64,000 nucleotides of DNA from Paenibacillus thalictri (GTDB lineage Bacteria > Bacillota > Bacilli > Paenibacillales > NBRC-103111), in NCBI RefSeq assembly GCF_004307995.1, contig NZ_SIRE01000028.1, forward strand, positions 1 through 64,000, read 5' to 3'. Of the stretch, positions 59,649 through 64,000 are shown piece after piece (position 1 is the stretch's first letter; each line of letters starts with the position of its first letter). Below the pieces are notes generated by a model that saw nothing but the letters and a program-made list of their open reading frames with translations, had not been told where the DNA came from and did not search any database. The position numbers and the translations under genes were made by a program.

Positions 59649-60452
59649 ATGTACAAAATGATTGCAATCGATATCGACGACACATTGCTTAACGATGAAA
59701 AAGTCGTCTCCCCAGGCACACAGGCGGCATTGGCCGAAGCGGTACAGCATGGCGTAACCGTCACGATCGCAACCGGCCGGATGTACGCTTCCGCCAAACA
59801 AGTGGCGGCGCAGCTGAATCTGAACGTGCCGCTGATCACTTATCAAGGCTCGCTTGTCAAAAACAGCATTGACGGCAAGGTGCTGTACGAACGCGCGATT
59901 CCGCGGGATGCTGCGGTATTTTTATTCCAATACGCCAAGGAGCGGGGCCTGCATCTGCAAGCTTACTATGACGACGTGTTGTATGTGAAGGAAGCGAACC
60001 AAAAGGCGATTGACTACGCGGAATTGTCGAAAATTCCTTTTGAAGTATATCCCAATTTCGACGAGCTGGCGGAAAAACCAAACACCAAGTTGCTCATTAT
60101 CGATGATCCAGACAAACTGGATGAGATCGCTGCCGAGCTGAAACAGCTCATTGGACATGAAATGCACATCACGAAGTCGAAGCCGCATTTCCTCGAATTT
60201 GTCCACAAGGAAGGCACTAAAGGGCATGCTTTAACCGCTCTGGCCGAGCATTTTGGCTACGAGATCAGCGAAGTTATCGCCATCGGCGACAGCGACAACG
60301 ACCGCGAAATGTTGGAGGTTGCCGGACTAGGCGTAGCGATGGGCAACGCCAAACCTGCACTCAAAGAACTCGCGAATTACGTCACGCGCAGCAACAACGA
60401 AGACGGCATCAAACACGTTGTCGACAAGTTTGTATTTGGTAGAAGCGAATAG
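59649..60452 (+). CDS. Cof-type HAD-IIB phosphatase
   Basis: A 267-aa HAD hydrolase. Motif I is IAIDIDDTLLN near 5-15 (nucleophile Asp), motif II is VTIATGRMYASA near 38-49, motif III contains the Lys in SKPHFLEFVHKEGTKGHAL near 180-198, and motif IV is VIAIGDSDNDREML near 211-224. The large alpha/beta cap between motifs II and III makes it subclass IIB (Cof/YidA-like sugar or flavin phosphatases). AGGAGTGG precedes ATG 59649; a frame extension to 59589 is rejected. A perfect TATAAT lies at 59601-59606, and a strong terminator follows. Confidence 0.93.
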   Translation: MYKMIAIDIDDTLLNDEKVVSPGTQAALAEAVQHGVTVTIATGRMYASAKQVAAQLNLNVPLITYQGSLVKNSIDGKVLYERAIPRDAAVFLFQYAKERGLHLQAYYDDVLYVKEANQKAIDYAELSKIPFEVYPNFDELAEKPNTKLLIIDDPDKLDEIAAELKQLIGHEMHITKSKPHFLEFVHKEGTKGHALTALAEHFGYEISEVIAIGDSDNDREMLEVAGLGVAMGNAKPALKELANYVTRSNNEDGIKHVVDKFVFGRSE

Positions 60453-60507
60453 CGGTCACGCCATCAGATTTGTCTGAATACAGGCGAACATTCCCCTAAC
60501 AAAAAGC

Positions 60508-60561
60508 AAAAAAAGCTTTGACCCGATGATGCACTTTGTGCGCCAAGGTCAAAGCTTTTTT
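60508..60561. terminator. Bidirectional terminator between convergent HAD and SLH genes
   Basis: AAAAAAGCTTTGACC and GGTCAAAGCTTTTTT pair as a 15-bp stem with A- and T-runs on the outer sides, serving both genes. Confidence 0.92.
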
Positions 60562-60657
60562 GATTTATGCTGCAAACTATTCAACTTCGCGTAGCTGCCG
60601 TGAATGATGTTCACGGGCCATGCGTTCTACAGATTTAATTCTACAGTCCTTAACTTA

Positions 60658-63600
60658 TTAAGGCGTTGTCACCCATTGCTCGCCGCCAGTTGCAGTTTTC
60701 TCGGACGTGTGGTCAATGGAAGCTTCTTGGATTTGCTCGAATGCCCAGCTGCCGCTGGATACGTCGCTCCATTTGGATGCTGCTCCGGATAACGGACCGC
60801 GTCCCAGCAGCTTGTTGATCATCGTCACTGCTTCGGCGCGAGTCAACGTTTGCTCCGGACGGAAGGTGTCGTCTGCGTATCCGTCGATGTAGCCGGCTGC
60901 TTTCGCCTGAGCTACCGCGGATTGTGCCCAATGGCCGTTTACGTCGTTGAAGCTGGCGCCGCTGCTAGCGCTATTGCCCGAGATACGGGAGAGGATCGCC
61001 GCCATTTCCGCGCGGGTGATCGTTTGTTCCGGTTTAAAGCTGCCGCCGTTGTAACCTTCCATCAAGCCCATTTTGGTTGCTTGATCGATGGCGTCTTTGG
61101 CCCAATGCGACGAAGCCACATCGGTATAGGCAATGCTGGATTTGGTTGCCGCTTTATCCGATACACGGGCAAGCAGAGAGGCCATTTCCGCACGGGTGAT
61201 GTTTTTCTCCGGACCGAATGTGCCGTCCGGATAACCGTTGATGTATGCTTTATGTGTCGTTTTGTTCAACCCGTTGGTTTTCACAACCGTAAATGTACTG
61301 AACTTCGTAACGGTAAACTGAATGCCAAGTTTGCCGCTGTCATCGTAGTTTACGATTTGCCCTTTGACGAATTCTTTTGTTCCGTCGCTGTGCTCGATAA
61401 ACACGCCCAGATTTTGCAGCTGTTGTTCGGTTAACGAAGAAGTGTCGCCTAACGGAATCACCAAGGTGACCTGACGGCTTTGCAGGTTCGTTTCAATCGT
61501 CATCGGTCTGCCGACGATGCTGATGTTGTCGTTGCCTACGGCCAGTCGAACTTCCTGTTCTTTCTTCGCGCGGTCTTCGACGACTTTGCGTTCGTCTTCG
61601 GTTTTAATCGGCACGAAGCGGAAATAGATGTCGTCCGCAAATCCTTCCAGCGAGCTTTTCGGAATGTCGACGCGGCCGTTGGCCGTAGAAATTTCAACGC
61701 CTACGTTCCCTTTTACCAGGCTATCGGTGGAAGCTTTCGGAATCGTTACATTTACTTCGGATACTTCGTCTTTCGGATCGGGGATGACGATTCTGGCCGA
61801 ATCGGATCCTGCCGCTTTAAGCTGGTCTACCGTCTTGTTAGCTTGGTCAAGCGTAAATGTCACCGCGTCTGTCTTCCGGCCATTTGCATCGGTTGTGCGA
61901 TTGATGGTTGCCGTCGATACCACAGTACCGCTCGCAGCTACGCCGTTTTCTACATTTACCGTGATCGTTTCGCTTGGTGTATAAGACGGGCCGGAGCTTG
62001 AAGAATAAAACGGCTGCTGAAGATCGATCGTTGCTGTATACGGTGTCGTCATTTCATTGCCGACCTTGTCCTTCAGCTTCATATAGACCGTCTTGGTTCC
62101 GTTGCCGTAAGAAAGCGTCCATGCTTTGGTCGTGGCATACGGTTCCCAATCACTCCAATTGACGCCATCGTTGGAGAACTGCATCTGCCCAAGTCCCGAA
62201 CCTACCGGTTCGCTGTAAGCCAAAGGCCCCCACGTATAAAGCGAATTGTCCGCGGAAGCGAGCAGTTTGCCTGCTCTGACTAAACGTGAATTATCCTGAC
62301 CTTCAATTGTCAAAGTGACCGCCATTGTGTTTGTCGTTGCTGCGCCGCTATTAATAGTGAGCACCGTCGCTGTCGGAGCGGTTTTGTCGAAAATGACTTT
62401 AGTGCCGTCGGTTGTGCTGTCCTGCGAAACTTCCGTCGGATTGCTGCCCAAATCGATCGAGAACCGGACGCGTCCCTCGAAATCCGAATTGGTGAGTGTG
62501 TACGATGCGTTGTAGACGTTATAGCTGACGCTCGTTACCGTAACAACTTGGTCTGCAATGGTTGCGGTTAATGCCGAGCTTGTAGGTTTGCTGAGCGAGA
62601 AGGTCAAAGTTACGGTGTCCCCGACTTTGGCGTATCCCGTCAAACCGTTGCTGCTGGAGATGCTGACCGGAGTAATGCTCGGCGGCGTCTGCAGCAAAAT
62701 GCTTGCGCTCGCTACTTGCGACAATTCGTTGCCCGCTTTGTCGATCAGCCTCATATATACGGTTTTCATGCCGTCGCCGTCTTCCAACGTCCAGGATTTG
62801 GTCTCCGAAAATGGTTCCCAACCGCTCCAGTTGACATTATCGTTGGAGAATTGCATTTTGTCGACGCCCGAGCCGGGCGGCAGTGTTGCTCCCGCCAGCA
62901 AGCCTTGGATGCTCCAAGCCGACTGATCAGTGGAAGCCAGCTGAAATGGCTTTGTCGCCGCACCTGCGAAAGCAAGCCTATTATACGCTCTGCCAACCAT
63001 AGGGGTGGATACGTCCGACCTGGTAATGCTTAACGCCACCGCTGTCGTATTCGTCGAGATCGCTCCATCATTGATCGTAAACGATCCTTCAGGATTTGTT
63101 CTGTCATAGAATACGGCGCTGGTGTCCGTCGTCGTACTCACTGCCGGCAGCGAATTTCCTCCGTCCTGTATGTTAAGCGAAAAACCGATAATTCCTTCCT
63201 CAACAAAATCCATGTCAGCGAACGTATACTGCGCTTTGTACACATTGTTGCCTACACTGGTCACTGTGGCATTCCGATTAGCGATTTGTGCCGTTGGCAA
63301 TGCACTCGGCGCCTTGCTGAGCATAAATGTCACTTTCGCCGTATCGCCAACCTTAGCGTATGTCGGATTTGCAGGCAAACGGTCATTGGTTGTGATGGTA
63401 ACCAGCGGGACGGTGATAGGAGGTTCCAATGTCAGCTGCACAGTTTTTGGCGTATTGGCAACATAATAATAGTTCATACCAACATCGATGAGAGAAACGA
63501 CGACATATACGTCGTAATTTCCTGCAGTAAGCGGAGCTCCTAAGCCAATAGTAGCACTATCATTAGCTATATTTGTGGGGCTTGTCCAACTGGTTGGCCC

Positions 63601-63894
63601 TACCCCCGCAGTGCCAATAGGATGATAGGATGACGTGTTGTAAGCATCAAATGGTGTTCCTTCCGGCAACATGTATATCTTTTGATTAACAATCGTATAC
63701 CCCGACGACGGATCAACAGACCAATTCACCTGTATATTATAGGCGGTGGTACCCGGATTATAAGCAGCGGTAGCCGTCGATATCTGCACATTGGCTACAG
63801 AAAGGGCATGCGCCGGCCTGCTCCAAAACGAAACCGCGCATAATAATGCCAATAAGATCAGCAATACATTTTTTCTCATTTGAATCTGGATCAT
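60658..63894 (-). CDS. Large secreted SLH-domain surface protein with Ig-like repeats
   Basis: A 1078-aa protein. A signal peptide (about 1-31, ending RPAHA) is followed by a fibronectin/Ig-like domain, two long duplicated Ig-like blocks (each with NDGVNWSDWEPYATTKAW-like text and a VYMKLKDKVGNEM-like strand), a Ser-rich hinge near 640 (YSSSSGPSYTPSE), a further beta domain, and three C-terminal SLH domains (NGYPDGTFGPEKNITRAEMA, EGYNGGSFKPEQTITRAEMA, DGYADDTFRPEQTLTRAEA). SLH domains bind pyruvylated secondary cell-wall polymer. The start at 63894 has AAGGAGG 7 nt upstream. No enzymatic domain is recognised; a structural or adhesive role is likely. Confidence 0.92.
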   Translation of the reverse strand: MIQIQMRKNVLLILLALLCAVSFWSRPAHALSVANVQISTATAAYNPGTTAYNIQVNWSVDPSSGYTIVNQKIYMLPEGTPFDAYNTSSYHPIGTAGVGPTSWTSPTNIANDSATIGLGAPLTAGNYDVYVVVSLIDVGMNYYYVANTPKTVQLTLEPPITVPLVTITTNDRLPANPTYAKVGDTAKVTFMLSKAPSALPTAQIANRNATVTSVGNNVYKAQYTFADMDFVEEGIIGFSLNIQDGGNSLPAVSTTTDTSAVFYDRTNPEGSFTINDGAISTNTTAVALSITRSDVSTPMVGRAYNRLAFAGAATKPFQLASTDQSAWSIQGLLAGATLPPGSGVDKMQFSNDNVNWSGWEPFSETKSWTLEDGDGMKTVYMRLIDKAGNELSQVASASILLQTPPSITPVSISSSNGLTGYAKVGDTVTLTFSLSKPTSSALTATIADQVVTVTSVSYNVYNASYTLTNSDFEGRVRFSIDLGSNPTEVSQDSTTDGTKVIFDKTAPTATVLTINSGAATTNTMAVTLTIEGQDNSRLVRAGKLLASADNSLYTWGPLAYSEPVGSGLGQMQFSNDGVNWSDWEPYATTKAWTLSYGNGTKTVYMKLKDKVGNEMTTPYTATIDLQQPFYSSSSGPSYTPSETITVNVENGVAASGTVVSTATINRTTDANGRKTDAVTFTLDQANKTVDQLKAAGSDSARIVIPDPKDEVSEVNVTIPKASTDSLVKGNVGVEISTANGRVDIPKSSLEGFADDIYFRFVPIKTEDERKVVEDRAKKEQEVRLAVGNDNISIVGRPMTIETNLQSRQVTLVIPLGDTSSLTEQQLQNLGVFIEHSDGTKEFVKGQIVNYDDSGKLGIQFTVTKFSTFTVVKTNGLNKTTHKAYINGYPDGTFGPEKNITRAEMASLLARVSDKAATKSSIAYTDVASSHWAKDAIDQATKMGLMEGYNGGSFKPEQTITRAEMAAILSRISGNSASSGASFNDVNGHWAQSAVAQAKAAGYIDGYADDTFRPEQTLTRAEAVTMINKLLGRGPLSGAASKWSDVSSGSWAFEQIQEASIDHTSEKTATGGEQWVTTP

Positions 63895-64000
63895 ATGCTC
63901 CTCCTTATAACATTTCAAGCTTTTCACATCCTCTAAATCTCTTAATCAACTGTTCATACGCAAACGGTCTACTAGTATGTGTGTATGCGGGTCGCTCCTT

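Overview
The window looks like a chromosomal segment of a GC-rich, spore-forming, S-layer-bearing Firmicute of the Paenibacillaceae type (Paenibacillus/Cohnella-like). The grounds are: strong AAGGAGG-type ribosome binding sites; many TTG/GTG starts; two very large SLH-domain surface proteins; a tiny YjcZ-type sporulation membrane protein; DUF3888/DUF3951 proteins; a TagA-type glycosyltransferase; and an aa3-600-type quinol oxidase operon. No tRNA, rRNA, CRISPR array, phage or intact insertion sequence is visible.

Left end (1-6.1 kb): a canonical cobalamin riboswitch with its own promoter and terminator controls a 1765-residue secreted protein. That protein carries two alpha/alpha-barrel (squalene-cyclase-like) domains, four DUF4430 (transcobalamin beta-domain-like) domains and three SLH domains, followed by a second lipoprotein gene cut by the window edge. 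I read this as a surface-anchored corrinoid capture system; it is the most interesting locus here. Next come an ABC exporter pair, an orphan hemD, a bactofilin + M23 peptidase operon and a divergent ParM-like actin (6.2-12.2 kb).

12-28 kb is mostly housekeeping: methyltransferase, small membrane proteins, alpha/beta hydrolase, oxidoreductase, acyltransferase, Dabb protein, folA, uppP, a solitary MgtE membrane domain, two SEDS polymerases (FtsW- and RodA-like), a two-component system with a lipoprotein, thyA and a CE15-like esterase. 28.5-32.5 kb is the qoxABCD menaquinol oxidase operon, whose terminator region contains a long palindromic element. 33-36.5 kb has a DUF4091 protein, small secreted/membrane proteins and a YbjQ protein.

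36.5-52.3 kb is a catabolic island on the minus strand under a divergent IclR regulator. It holds an Opp-type solute-binding protein and ABC transporter (five genes), an amidohydrolase/lactonase, an IlvD/Edd dehydratase, two enolase-superfamily dehydratases, an RraA-type aldolase, an M14-type deacylase and a GldA-like dehydrogenase. This is consistent with import of a conjugated substrate and non-phosphorylative breakdown of a sugar acid. A six-unit ~97-bp tandem repeat lies inside this gene run.

52.6-64 kb: a PrmC paralogue, an AT-richer arginase-family gene (probably acquired), a FixH-like protein, a second (~48-bp) tandem repeat, a TauE/SafE-family protein with CopA copper ATPase, a TagA-type transferase, a Cof-type HAD phosphatase and a second SLH surface protein.
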